Assembly (NCBI GenBank): GCA_951812925.1 | Contig: OX638369.1 | Coordinates: 3,720,001 to 3,784,000, forward strand | Reading direction: 5' to 3' | DNA length: 64,000 bases | Origin: Calliopum simillimum | Lineage: Eukaryota; Arthropoda; Insecta; Diptera; Lauxaniidae | Part shown: in pieces, positions 48,535 through 60,934 of the stretch | Numbering within the stretch: position 1 is the stretch's first letter | Layout: every line of letters begins with the position of its first letter | The notes under the pieces: generated by a model | The model's database searches: none | Seen by the model: the letters and a program-made list of their open reading frames with translations, nothing else | What the model was told of the DNA's origin: nothing | Made by a program: the position numbers and the translations under genes

Positions 48535-49184
48535 AGAAACTGATTAACACACGTTTACATTCATTAAGCTTTTGCGTTTTTTACATTATTATTATTATTA
48601 TGAATTTTTCACAGAATATTTTTCAATTTTTATGCGCTGCGGGTTCGCTTTGTTGCGTATTAATGCTGGTCTGGGAAATTAACGTTTATTTTTAACATTT
48701 TTTTCTATTTCCGTATTAATTTTGCACCTACACTTTTTACCTTTTCAAGCAAAATTTCCATGCTAATTAAAAAGTGCGGTTTTTTTTGTTGCAAACATCA
48801 AGGCGCATTTAGCGAAAACAGTGTTATTTCCTATCCTACGGTTATTTTTACTTTTAAGGGAAGTTTTGAAAATGAGTGAACACAGCGATTGTTAAGTATA
48901 CTACATAAGAGGATGGATAACCTCCTACTTAGTTCCTTAATTTTTTTAATATAAAAAATAATCACCCGTTATATAAACTACACTACACATATGTTTGCAC
49001 ATAAGTACGGAAATATGACTCTATCTTAATATCTAAACATAAAATCTGTTTCTGGCACCTCTTGAGGCTTGCTTCCAATCTTTGCTCATTAAAAGCATAA
49101 TGGGTTTTCAGTTGCGTCTGATGCTATTTTTAAGTTTCAAAGTTGTGCTTTTGAGTTCTAAGTTTTGAACCACAATTTGTAGAG
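48535..49184. other. Intergenic DNA, nothing recognised
   Basis: AT-rich; a short ATT microsatellite at about 48585-48602. No exon seen. Confidence 0.3.
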
Positions 49185-49587
49185 CAAGGGTGTCAGCGTA
49201 GAACAAAAGTGAGCCAATTTTGGCTCGCCTACAAAAACAAGAATATTTCAATAATTTTTTAAATTTCTGAGAACTACAACACACACGAAAAATGTTTGTT
49301 GTTTTTTTTTTGAGCTCGTCATAATTCGCGGAATTAAAATATTTGTGAAAAATTGTTTTTGTTGTTTCGCATAAAAAAAAACAACAAACATTTTTCGTGT
49401 GTGTTGTAGTCATCAGAAATTTAAAAAATTATTGAAATATTATTGTTGTTGCAAACGAGCCACCAAAAAAACAACAAAAAATAGGTTTTGTGATTGTTGT
49501 AGTTCGAGGAATTTGAAGTTGTTGTAAAAGCGAAAACTTTGCGCTGACGGTGCTTGGCTCAGTGATTTGAAAACGCTGACACCCTTG
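49185..49587. mobile_element. hAT-type MITE, 403 bp, with 8-bp target duplication
   Basis: Perfect 15-base terminal inverted repeats, CAAGGGTGTCAGCGT at the left and its complement at 49573-49587. The flanks TTGTAGAG (49177-49184) and GTGTAGAG (49588-49595) agree at 7 of 8 bases. CA starts are common in hAT ends. The interior holds a second, near-perfect inverted repeat of about 68 bases per arm (49241-49310 and 49372-49440). Confidence 0.85.
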
Positions 49588-49595
49588 GTGTAGAG

Positions 49596-51822
49596 CATGA
49601 GCGAAGAAATACCACTTATTTTGGAATAAAAACAAAATTTTCGAAACTAAAAACAAGTTTCAAAATTAGCCACAACGTAACCCGTGTGTTACATAGAAAA
49701 GTATTTTTTTCCGACTTCAATTAAATTAATTGGTACTGCTTAATTATAGGAAAGTTAACAAGGATTCCAAAAAAAATAAAAAATTATAAACTATTAAAGT
49801 GCCAGAACTTTGCGAAATCCTTTTAAACCCTATGAACCAAGTATATTTTTAAAAAGCTAATATAATTAGCTAAAAGTTTCGTATAAAAAAATTGTGAATG
49901 GTGACAGAAGAAAATGTTTTTTTCCAAAACAAGCCAGAAAATCAGTTTTAACCCTATAACTCCTCAGGGGTACATTTTAGACTCCGCCTAGGTGCAATTA
50001 TGTAATACACCTTGTATAAAGACAGGTCATTGACTGCGTTTTTTAAATTTTCCGATAATGCATACGGCAATAATGGGTCCAATCATAACTCGAACTCTCC
50101 GTTTTTATCAGGGAATAAAAGGCCCCTTTAATGACGGATGAAGACATTTTAATAAATTTAAAACAAAACAAATCAACTTGGCTTAAATTGTAGCTTCTTA
50201 TGGGGGATGGCTGAACCGCCCCGCAGTTTTCATTAAACAACACTTTAACTACAGCATAGTTCGAGATTTTTTGCTTAATAAATAAAAAAAAAAGACTTTT
50301 GTGTGGAAAATTTCATAAATTTTTATTTTCCACATTTCTTGTTGTATAAATAACAAGAAAAAAAAAATAATAACAGTGGAAATGTAATAGGCCATATTGC
50401 TTCTACCTATAGCAAAGTCCACCTTCGCCCACATCAAATGGTGGTCGCTGGAGAGAAAACAAATTTCCTGTTTTGTTAATTAGGGAGTTTTTGCATTCGT
50501 TATTTCTTCGTTTTTAAGTACACCGTATATAAATTGTTAAATATGCGCAACATTCATTTGGTCAGAAAATATAAAAATTCATAAAAATAAAATTAAAAAT
50601 GAAACACAAAATTCTGTTATTTGCGTTTAACAAAAAATCACTAATTACCTTTGCCACCTAAAAATACACGTCATATATTAACATTATTTATTTTGCCTTT
50701 TTTTGCAAAAAATGTAAGATTTGCTTGACCCAAATTCATATTTTCCTTCCTTTTTTTGTAATTTAAAATTATTTTATTTGAGATTTATGAAAAAACATTC
50801 TTATTCTTATAATTTCAGAAACTTATGCATATTGTTTTAAGTCTTTTATTTTCAACATAAGAAATAACAAACATATGCATATTGGTGATTCTACTCACGA
50901 GGCAATATTATGCGGCTTACCTAATTTTAGATATTTTTTGTTACCATATTTCATTGATTTATGATCAAAACTAAACATCTTAATTGTTTCTAGTATGACA
51001 CCGAAAGTTAACTCGATCCCAAAAATATTTCATAGAACAATTGTACTTTAAAGTCCCAAATCCTCAGTCTCTTGGCACGTCACTCTGCCGAAATTATGGT
51101 TTAAATGCTCAATAAAACTCAACTTCGAGTGTACATACGTACACTTTGCACTAAAAATGAGTAGTGTAATTAATAGTGCTTCAATCTTACTGTTAAAAAA
51201 TACGTTATTGAACTATGTCATTCGACTTTTAACTCAGCCTCCTCGCACATCCAAACATCTAAAAATTTTGATGAATTCGCGTTGATGCGATAAAGTAATC
51301 TTAGAATCGTTTTCATTTGTCTCGGATCGTGGATACTTTAATCAATACGGCGAGTAAGTGTGTGAAATTGTGTTGAGGTCAGTCAAACCGTGGCAAGTAT
51401 TTTTGTTAAAAATATATTTTGTAGCAAGTTTTAATACATAAAATGGTTATAAATCCATAGCATTTTAATGCAGAATTCCATAATTTCGTCGTTGAGCGTT
51501 ATATTGACTGAAAAGTAAAATACCTCAGCCTCCTAGCCAGTCTCTTGAAACTTGAAAGATCTAATATATTTTTCTAGCAGTAAGAAACAGCTTTTTATAA
51601 GATTATTACCTTAAAAACTCAATCTCCAATTTTTTTTTTTAAATTTTGTACTGAAAATAATGTGTTTTCATTCCTTCATGAGTAGAATCAACCATATAAG
51701 TATTTGTATAAAACCCCAAACCAATCCTCATATTTTTTGTTTAAAATTGTCGGTACGTACATATGTAGATAAATGCATTAAATATAATTTTAAGAAAGTT
51801 CTGTTTACAAATTTTTTCTTTC
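49596..51822. other. Downstream flank of acyl-CoA oxidase, no gene seen
   Basis: AT-rich DNA without a recognised exon, repeat end or clear polyadenylation signal for the neighbouring oxidase gene. Confidence 0.3.
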
Positions 51823-53963
51823 TTACAACTTTCCCAGCATAAAAGGCTTCAAATGCGTATAAAAACTTTGATTTACTGGCTCTTGATTTAGTGGACTTTT
51901 TTTGGCTTCGTCCATTAGTCGCTGATACACACGACCATCATAGCAGCCAAGTGCGGAATCCAAAACGCGATCATGAAACTCAAATCCATCTACAATTGCA
52001 ATTGCATTGCAACGAAAATCCGACAATGCTTTTTCATACCTTAACTCAACCTCAGCGATTTGTTGTTGTCGCAGTCTATTGAAACGTACAACATCCGCCA
52101 AATTATCCAAAAATATGTCATATACGAAAATTTCCAACAACTGTTGCATTACCTTAGCCATTGCAGCTGACATTTTTTGTGTTAACTTACCGAACTCCGC
52201 GAATGCTAAGCGTGCTAAAAAAGATTTACCATGTAAACTAGCTGCTTGAATCAATTTAATGCCTGCCAAGTTGGAGGCCATTTGTTCAGTGCGTCCAACG
52301 CCCTCTTTGCGCTTCTGACGCTGATACTCAAAAGCTACACGAGTCTTTTCACGTGCTGCAATTTCTAAAGAGCGCACTACTGTTGCCATCAGTTGCTCAT
52401 TGGACCAACTGAGGCTTGACTGATTAGCTAGATATATTACTGTTTTGGGTAAAACTTTCTTCTTCAAGCCATCCAAATACTTTTTCACCAAAAATCGTGC
52501 AGTCTGCAGTAGCAGTACTGAATTTTCACCTTCGTAAGTGCAGGCCGCTGTAACATTGCCATAAATTTGCGAAAAATTCGCTGAAGCCATGTATCCTTGT
52601 CCACCGCAAGCCTTTCGCAAGATTTCAACTCCATTAGCACTTTGCTCTGAACACACAGCTTTGAGGCAACATGAAAGTGCATGCAGTTCTGGTAAATTGC
52701 GTCGATTTCCCACATCGAGTTCCTTAGTTACCAACTGATACATGGACCACATGTAGTCTGCGGCCAAGCGAAAGAAGATGCCTTTTGCTATCTGTGGGAA
52801 TAGCTTGGCCTGTTGTGTCACATGATCGAGTATCTGTGGTTCTGGCTGATCTGGTTCAATGGGACTTTGCCGGCGGATCGCCGAATATCTGCAAAAGAAA
52901 GCAATATAAGATTATGTTGATAAAGTCCATTTGTTTTTTATGCTCAGAATGCTCACCTTGTTGCTATCGTGGCCGCTTGTAGCAAGCCAAATGACACATC
53001 GCCTACAATAACCACTCGTATATACACCATAGTGCCGTAGGTCAGTAACGGCTCTGATCCTTTAACAAAAGTACCATCAGGTAGTACCTGTGCATTTTTC
53101 ATCAGCATTTGGCTGCGCGGTATGCGTACATTTTTGAAACCTAAAAACCCATTGTTTACCCCATTAAACCCAATTTTTGCACCGATTTCACCCACATCAA
53201 TGCCCGGCTCTGGCATGTTTGTCTCTTCATTGCGTATGCGCACCAAAAATGGTTGCAACCCACAGTGCTTATTCTTTACATATAGTTGTGCCATGACAAT
53301 CACCATATTTGTGGAGTGACCCAGACCACCTGGCCACCATTTGTAAGCCGTAAGCGTAGGCGTATTTAATACAAATTCTTCATGTTCTACATCATAGTCA
53401 GCGCGTGTTTCTAAGCCACGCACAAATGTGCCATGACCTAACTCTGTCTGGGCATAGGTTCCAAGCAATGAGCAATTCCATGCTTTTTGCAACCATTCAC
53501 GTTGTTGTTTCTCATCACTCTGCCTCAATAATGTGGGCAAAAACATTGAGAAATGTAATCGTAAAGGAAAGCCTTGCTGAAACAGACCTGTACCGAGTGG
53601 ACCTGTCAAATAGCGTCGAAAGGTATACATCGATTCGATGGTATCATTAGAAGCCTTTGATTCCGCATCGTGCCATCGTTTTAGTTTTGTTAGAAATTTG
53701 GTTGTCTTTGCTATAGTATGCTCGTAAAGCTCTTTATGCGATAGATACGATAAGTGTACACTATCATCGAACTCGGGATCATCGAAAAAAAGCTTTTCTA
53801 AAGCTCTTCGCTTGCGCAGCGGCTCTATACCTCCAGCCCACCATATTGCAAACTCTTCAGTTTCAATGGTTGCTGATTTTCGTTCGTTTTGCAGGTCAAT
53901 GTTCACAGCAGCAGCAGCAGTAGCTGGAAGTTGATTTGTTTTTGGTGATGTTATGTTGGACAT
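51823..53963 (-). CDS. Peroxisomal acyl-CoA oxidase
   Basis: Flavoprotein that carries out the first step of peroxisomal beta-oxidation, turning acyl-CoA into trans-2-enoyl-CoA and passing electrons to O2 to give H2O2. Two exons on the minus strand, 53963-52957 and 52888-51823, joined by a 68-base GT-AG intron in phase 2; 690 aa, normal for ACOX1-like enzymes. The FAD-contacting block TYAQTELGHGT is at residues 169-179, GFNGVNNGFLGF at 265-276, and CGGQGY at 430-435. The catalytic base is expected to be Glu455 in TYEGENSVLLLQTARF. The C-terminal tripeptide GKL is a near match to the SKL peroxisomal signal, with Gly instead of Ser. The Ala-rich N-terminus (residues 14-19) is not conserved. It is most like the Drosophila Acox57D pair; which one is not decided. 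Confidence 0.95.
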
Positions 53964-56900
53964 TTTATTAAATTTTGTATCTTGAAGATATAGAAAATGT
54001 TATTATTAATTGAAAATTTACTGTTGGAAAATATTTTAATCATGCCTCTTCAGCAGTGTCTCAAACTGTGCGCACTTCTTTGCCTTAACTCAAATTTTTA
54101 GCAACCACTTAGTTCACTGCCATAGCAGCTATTACTGATTGCACTAACAAAGCCCTGTAGTTTTCGCACTGCAAAAAGCTCTTATCTCGATCGATGAAGC
54201 AACTTGTTTATTTTTCTTCCAAAGCTTATCACTTGTTTAACTTAATCTAACACTTTTACTTTTATTTTATTTAAAACTAAGGCACGAGTGTGGTTAATAT
54301 CTATTTTAAACTTTATAATAAAAAATATATAATAGACTAACGAGCCCAGCAAACGTTTTTCTGCCCTTTTTTTGAAAGTTGCTATAATTGCAGAGATATA
54401 GCATTTAAATAAATTTTATGTATGGCGAGTGCAACACTCTTTTGATTAATCCATTCCACTTTTGACATGTTGATTGGAAGACAAAACATAACTATAGCTA
54501 CTAAAAGTGTAGAAGTATTTAATTTTAAGTGCTTTTTTTTGTATGGGGGGTGCAGCACCCCTTCGCCCAATCCCCCCTTAGCATAGCTATGAAGCGCGGT
54601 GCTCCAAAACCAACTACAAATTCATCGTTCTTACACTTCAAAATTTCTTTCAGATTCGAACGTAAAATGCTCATACATAAATAATAAAAAACGAAAAATC
54701 AAAATCATGCCTGGAAAGCTTCTCATCGACTTTGAACATTTACATATGTCCCATTAAGGCCCTGCTAATTCAAACGTTTTTTTCCTAATCTTGGTTTTTG
54801 TGACTATTTATAAGAGCCAGAGACTTCCTGTTTACGAACCTGAACTCGGTTTTTTTTCTACCACGTTGGGATTCGTAGTAGTCCTTCCTTTAAAAGTGCT
54901 GAAAACGCTGTTCCAGGTACATGGCGCTCTCCCAGGAAATGGTATAATTCAGTTTTATGCACTATAGTTGAGAACTCTAAATGGCGAAAGACGCAACATT
55001 TGTAATTTTGCACAAAATAGGTGTTTGACATCGTCATTGCTTCACTGGTCACTTTCTCTTTAGTAAGTACGCTAGACATCTGGCTGCTCCTTTCAATGAC
55101 TTCTATAGAAGCTCCGCAAAGTCTTCTGCTCTGTACTAGACCTACTCTCTGTCGGAGCAGATTTATACGGTTGGAGGGACCGTTTTGTGGACAATCTGGG
55201 TTTAGTCAAGACAAGGAATCGTAAGATCTTTTTATTCTTCAATTGTGTTTTTAACTTTTAGGTTACAATATGTCAAAAACTCGACGTGATAGAGCAGTTC
55301 CAAAACTGGATTCGGATTAAGCATTACTAAATATGTAAATCAAAAATGGCTGTTATTGTTTTGGTTTTTTGTTTTTTTTTTAAATTTCGTATTCGACCCT
55401 TTTTCGATTTTAAAAATTTTTAAATTTTTAAATTTTGTTGCTAAGGCCATAAGATTTTGAACACCAAGGGTTCAGAATTCTTTGAATTTAACCCCGTTCC
55501 GGAGAACCGTGTGGTAATTACAAAAGTTCATATTATAAAAATAACCAACTACAAGCACAATTCGGTTTTTGATCCTGTCTGTCCTTTAAAAATTGCAATC
55601 TTGCACATTACAGTAACTAAAACGAAATCTTTATTTTAAGATGAACCATTCGAAAAATGTATATTTATCACACCACACGTTATTTACCGAATCCAATTAA
55701 ACATCACACATCACCACCAATGTCAATCAGATTATCCAACGTGTCTGTCCATCTTCAATATCCAAAGTGCTATGCAAATATGCATGTAACGCAACTTTAA
55801 GCAGAAATGACATTAAAATCGAGAATCTAATTAAAAGTCCACAACCGCCTATAACCACGCCCAATGCACTTGGCCGCGTTTTACATAAAAAATGCATAAG
55901 TACAAAAAAAAAAACATAAATTTTACCAGCAAAAACAACAAAAAAATATTTCAATCGATACAAATTAAAGTACAGTGTAAAAATAATGTCATCATAAAAA
56001 AAACCGACTTGTATTCGGGCATTTTTTGAAAAACTCAATTAAGCTACGCGTTTCCAAATGAACAAATTTGCCAGAATAAAATAACAAGAAACGCGATAAA
56101 ATCAACGCTGCTCTATATTTACACATAAAAATTTATGCTTTAAAATTATAATAGATATAAAAAATCGAAAAAAAAAATTAACAAAAACATGATGTTGTAT
56201 GTAGCAAAAAAACTGAAGAGCAAAACTAAAGCGGATACAAAATATGTATGAATGCAGTATGGTGGTGGTCTCCAATTTTATGTTTTTTTTCTTTTGTTTG
56301 GCGTTGGTGAAAATTTAATTTTTACACTTTTACTGATTGGCAAAGCAAAACGTTAAATTAAAACATAAACAAAACAAAAAAAAAAAAAATTTAGCAACAA
56401 ATTGTTCAGTAGCACATAAATGTTGTCAAGCCATCCGAACTCTCGATACTCCTCCGCTCAGTCTTTGTACATTGCTCAATGTTGCATAAAATGCTGCGCC
56501 GCTAGACAAAATCGGCCGATGAAAAGGTAGGAAGGTAAATTTAATTTACAAACGCAATACACTAATATAGAAATCCAATTAAAAGCTAACTTTAGATCTG
56601 AGCCTTAAATTGAATTTACAGCCTTAACTTTAAATCAATCATGTCTTAATCTTTATGGTTTGAATAACGTCACCTGAATACCATAGGTTTTATTTTTCCA
56701 CATCATATTGATAACACAGTAACAATTACCTACTGAATACGAAAATAATATCAGATTCATCGAATTAACTCTAGTTCTCCAGATATCGTTATTTGAAGTT
56801 GCAAAAATAGCTATTTTGAGGCATATTGTAAGTAGTATCCACTCAGACATCAGATAGAAATTATCTTTTTCATTAATACATATCTTTTAACTTTTCGAAT

Positions 56901-57518
56901 CAATTCCATACTTTCCGAGTAATCCTCCATCGAAGTAAAGATATTTGAACTCCATATAAAATAATCCAAATTTTTTTTTTTAGTTTTTGTATGGAGTTAA
57001 AATACCTATGCTTCAATGAAAGATAACTCGGAAAGAAAGGATCTAATTGGAAAAGTTAAAAGGTAATATTAAATGAGGAAGGATATAGCTATCTGATGCT
57101 TTTAGCAAAAATTTTTTGCGCTTTGAAATTTTGACTACTCTCCATTCACTGTGGAAAATACGGAACGCAAAAAATAAATTTTTTTTTCATTCACTCACTC
57201 ACTGATTGGTTATTTTAACGATAGTGTAACGCAATTTTTTACTTTATAAATATTCGTTCCACAGCAACATAAAAATACATTGAACATCCTGCTTGCTGTA
57301 TATACATCCTCGCGATTCTCTCTTTCACACCTTTTTTCGTATTTCTTTTTTGGTTATTTAAAAGTTCAATCTGAATTTTTGCGCTCAAGCAAATAAAGTT
57401 TTAGTTAATATTTTTTCCATATCCCATGTAGAGGAGTACATTTTATTTGATTTCATTTCATTTTTATGACTTAATTTTTGTTTTGTTTTTTACACTTCAG
57501 TGTTTGTTGTTGGTTTTT
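53964..57518. other. Acyl-CoA oxidase upstream DNA and intergenic region
   Basis: No promoter element can be defended. At 54380-54590 there are two units of the 140-bp repeat also found at 15545-15910. At about 56890-57065 a foldback has arms of about 70 bases that share TTGAACTCCATA-like blocks in opposite orientation. On the minus strand AATAAA (57447-57442) is a likely polyadenylation signal for the YIPF5-like gene. Confidence 0.4.
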
Positions 57519-57681
57519 TTAAAAAATCGTAATCAACGCAAAAACTCCATAGAGCAAAGCGCAAGGATATGCAATCAGTACTTGTTGATGGTCCATCGAG
57601 TATGCGGTAACAAAAAGCTTGGATGCCGAAATTGCACACCAGAGTATTGAGATTCCAGCAACAATTAAGCCCAGGGTACCT
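57519..57681 (-). CDS. Yipf5: Terminal exon of a YIPF5/Yip1-family membrane protein
   Basis: After a strong acceptor (TTTTCTTTTCAG) the minus strand encodes 53 residues to a TAA: a hydrophobic segment (GTLGLIVAGISILWC), then ISASKLFVTAYSM, then QQVLIAYPCALLYGVFALITIF. The AYPCALLYGVFALI ending is the conserved last transmembrane segment of YIPF5/Yip1, multi-spanning proteins of the ER-Golgi that bind Rab GTPases and act in vesicle traffic. The intron phase leaves one base before the first full codon. About 200 upstream residues are missing; I find no other exon out to 64000, so the preceding intron is over 6 kb and filled with repeats. An AATAAA lies 72 bases beyond the stop. Confidence 0.8.
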
Positions 57682-58783
57682 CTGAAAAGAAAATGAAAAT
57701 AATAAATACATACATCTATACAGACTAAATAAAAATGTGCCAAAAACAAAAGAATTGCGATTCAGAGTGTTTTAGTAAAAACTCAAAATGAACAAACAAA
57801 AAAAAAAAAACCCTTGTCCTTGTCGGATGCGCGTAAAAATGGCTATGTAGAAAAACAATTTTAAAAATGCATATTCGAAAGGACGATGCTGCAAAGTTTA
57901 AATATACACACGCTCATATTGCCAGTAATGCACGCATGCACACACACCATCAATTACCACGAGGGCACTTTTCACACATGTACGCATGGAAGACATTACA
58001 AAAAAAAAAGAGCAGTGAAAATAAAAAAACCTTCAAGTTTTAAAAAAACCATTGTTTATTTTTAGGCGCTCAGCATAGAAACCATACAACAAAATATGTA
58101 ATTGATTCTATTGGATACAGGATTCAGAGAAGCATATAAATGCTAAAGCCATCCTCCCTCTTTAATTACAAAACTCTTCTGAATATAACAGGATAATGAT
58201 CAAGTAGATCCTAAAAATCTTCTCAAAATGCCCTTAAGCTACCCTTCCCTCCAATAAGTAAATTCAGGAGATCCAATACAAAAAAAATAGAACTATTCCT
58301 AAATGTGTCTCAAAATAAATTCAAAGGCAGAGTCCTAAGTCATAGTTAATAGTACAAATGTATCGAAAAACATCTAAAATATCGCTAAAAGTCGAAAAGT
58401 AAAACATATAAAATATACATAGGTAAGAGTCCAAAAATATCGGAAAACATCCAAAATATCGGTAAAAGTCCAAAAGTAAAAACATCCAATATATCGGAAA
58501 AAGTCCAAAAGTATCGAAAATTATTGAAGAGCATTCAAATAATCGGTAAAAGTTCAGATGTATCCAAAAACATCAATATCTAGGAAAAGTCCAAAAGAAT
58601 TGAAAAGCATCGAAAATATCGGTAAAAGTCCAAAAATGTCGAAAAATATTGATCACTGATAAAAACAATGACATCAAATTCTATATTCTTTCTTGAAGAA
58701 TAAAAAACAATAAATTTAAGAGACAGAAGAAACAACAGCACATAATTCATGACACAGCATAAGCAGTAACAACGCAAATGCAA
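57682..58783. other. Probable intron of the YIPF5-like gene, with a degenerate minisatellite
   Basis: From about 58330 to 58650, loosely repeated units (TATCGGTAAAAGTCCAAAAG, with ATCGAAAA and CATCCAAAA variants) recur every 40-60 bases. The rest is AT-rich. No exon is seen. Confidence 0.5.
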
Positions 58784-59640
58784 AAGATAATAGCCCAGGA
58801 AAATAAGACATTTTCTGCGAAAAAAATCCCAGTGGAAATTTTTCACCGGAATTGTCTTTATTTATGCATGATACACAAACTGTGAAAAGTCCATTGCAAA
58901 GTCGTGTGCGCATAAAAAGTTATTAAGGCTCAAAGGTCGCTAAAATCAGTTTTTTGCAAATATCTCGCTAATGCTAACTTTTACAGAAAAATGTTGGTCT
59001 CCAATTTTGTAGCACAGGAAATTTCCTACAAAAGTACGTTAAAAGTATTTGCGTACGACTTCTAGTTAAGGAGATCACTCAATTTAAAAAGTTGTTAACA
59101 GTAATGATATGAAGTACTACCTATGAGTTCATATTAAAATATCTTACGTTTGAAAGATAATTTAATTTTCTATATACCGTACAAAATTTTTTTTTTCGAA
59201 CGGCTCATGACCTTAAAAATATTCTTGAATAACCGTTAAGGCTTCGAAATTACTGGTTTTTTAAGGATATCTGCGAATTGGTAAGTACTACGATAAAAAG
59301 TAATGGGACCAAATTTGTAGAGAATTACAAGATCTACAAAAAATAAGCGATATGTGTACACATAGAAGTAACCGTATAGAAGATGTTCAATAGAAACCGG
59401 TTCTTTGGCATTTTAAGGGTTTTTTTGGAATATCTTCCAAAAGGTAACTTCTATGTGTACACATATCGCATATTTTTTGTAGATCTTGTAATTCTCTACA
59501 AATTTGCTCCCATTACTTTTTATCGTAGTACTTACCAATTCGCAGATATCCTTAAAAAACCAGTAATTTCGAAGCCTTAACGGTTATTCAAGAATATTTT
59601 TAAGGTCATGAGCCGTTCGAAAAAAAAATTTTGTACGGTA

Positions 59641-60934
59641 CGTAGGCTGCTAGATATATTTCTGGCTTAGGCAACACTAAGTATTGCTAGGTGCAATCTG
59701 ACATTGCCATTGGAAAGTTTGACATTTTTTAGCATAAACGTACTCAGAACGTTTTAACGTACGACCATCATTTGTGTTGTTTACAGTGACTTGAAAAAAT
59801 CAATTTGGCAAAAAAATGGAATTAACTCGTAAACATTTTCGTGCGATAATTTTTCACAACTTTCAACGTGGATTATCACGACAAGAGTGCATCAATGAAC
59901 TTAAATCTTTGTATGACAATGAAGCACTATCCTATAGCACGGTGAAAAACTGGTTTAATGAATTCAATCGTGGCCGACGCTCGCTCAAAGACGAATTCCG
60001 TGAAGGTCGTCCAAAAACGGCGGTTGTGCCTGAGAACATTGATGCCGTGCGTGAACTGATAATGCAAGATCATCATGTGACACACCGTGAGATAGAAGCA
60101 TCTTCGGGCATTAGTTCGACTCCAATACATTCGATATTGCATGAACACCTGGACGTAAAAAAGGTTTGTTCTCGTTGGGTCACGCAGAATTTGACAATCG
60201 CTCAAAAAAAGGCTTGTGTCGATTGGTGCAAAGAAATGTTGAAAAAATACGATCGCGGTGCTTCAAAAGACGTTTATAAGATCGCCACAGGTGACGAATC
60301 ATGGATCTATGCGTATGAGCCCGAAACAAAACAGCAATCGACCATGTGGGTCTTCGAAGACGAGCCAAAGCCAACGAAAGTTGTTCGTGGAAGAAGCACT
60401 ACGAAGCAAATGGTCGCCTGTTTCTTCGGCAAAACTGGTCATGTGGCGACTGTTCCGCTTGAACAACGTAGGACGGTCAATTCTGAGTGGTACACCACTA
60501 TTTGTTTGCCTGAAATCTTCGGAGAAATTCGAAAAACGAACAAGAGAAGACGAATCATTGTTCACCATGGCAATGCGATCTCTCACACATCGGCTCAAAC
60601 CAGTGCCTTTTTGACCGGTCAAAACGTCGAATTGATGGGTCATCCGCCGTACAGCCCTGATTTGGCGCCGAATGACTTCTTTTTATTCCCGCACATAAAG
60701 AAAAAAATTCGTGGTCAACGATTTTCGTCGCCAGAAGATGCTGTTGAAGCGTTCAAAAACCATGTTTTGGAGGTGTCTCAATCGGAGTGGGAAAAGTGCT
60801 TCGAAAATTGGTTTGAGCGCATGCAAAAGTGTATAAATCATGCTGAAGAATACTTTGAAACACAATAAAACCATTTTTGACGATAAATATTCGCATTTTC
60901 ATTATTAGGCCAGAAATATATCTAGCAGCCCTCG
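59641..60934 (+). mobile_element. Full-length mariner element, 1294 bp
   Basis: Terminal inverted repeats of about 28 bases at 59641-59668 and 60907-60934 are flanked by TA at 59639-59640 and 60935-60936. A single intact transposase frame lies between, with a 175-base 5' UTR and a 66-base 3' UTR. The opposite arm of the host palindrome (near 59171-59182) preserves the uninterrupted TA target. Length and ends are normal for an autonomous mariner. Confidence 0.95.
59816..60868 (+). CDS. Mariner transposase, full length but catalytic Asp lost
   Basis: 350 residues from ATG to TAA with no break, the normal length for a cut-and-paste mariner transposase. The N-terminal half has the paired helix-turn-helix region (residues 1-110, including STVKNWFNEFNRGRRS). 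The catalytic triad should be D, D, D with 34 residues between the last two: D160 in TGDESWIY and D287 in YSPDLAPNDFF are present and the spacing is exact, but the second position is Gly252 (HHGNA instead of HHDNA). That codon is GGC, one transition from GAC. The linker has WVTQNL where Mos1 has WVPHEL. The enzyme should bind ends but not cleave. It looks most like mellifera-group mariners. Confidence 0.95.
   Translation: MELTRKHFRAIIFHNFQRGLSRQECINELKSLYDNEALSYSTVKNWFNEFNRGRRSLKDEFREGRPKTAVVPENIDAVRELIMQDHHVTHREIEASSGISSTPIHSILHEHLDVKKVCSRWVTQNLTIAQKKACVDWCKEMLKKYDRGASKDVYKIATGDESWIYAYEPETKQQSTMWVFEDEPKPTKVVRGRSTTKQMVACFFGKTGHVATVPLEQRRTVNSEWYTTICLPEIFGEIRKTNKRRRIIVHHGNAISHTSAQTSAFLTGQNVELMGHPPYSPDLAPNDFFLFPHIKKKIRGQRFSSPEDAVEAFKNHVLEVSQSEWEKCFENWFERMQKCINHAEEYFETQ

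Noticed and set aside
59816..60868. Host SETMAR-like gene
   Set aside because: The frame is enclosed by mariner terminal repeats and TA duplications with no fused SET domain or intron; it is a transposon gene.
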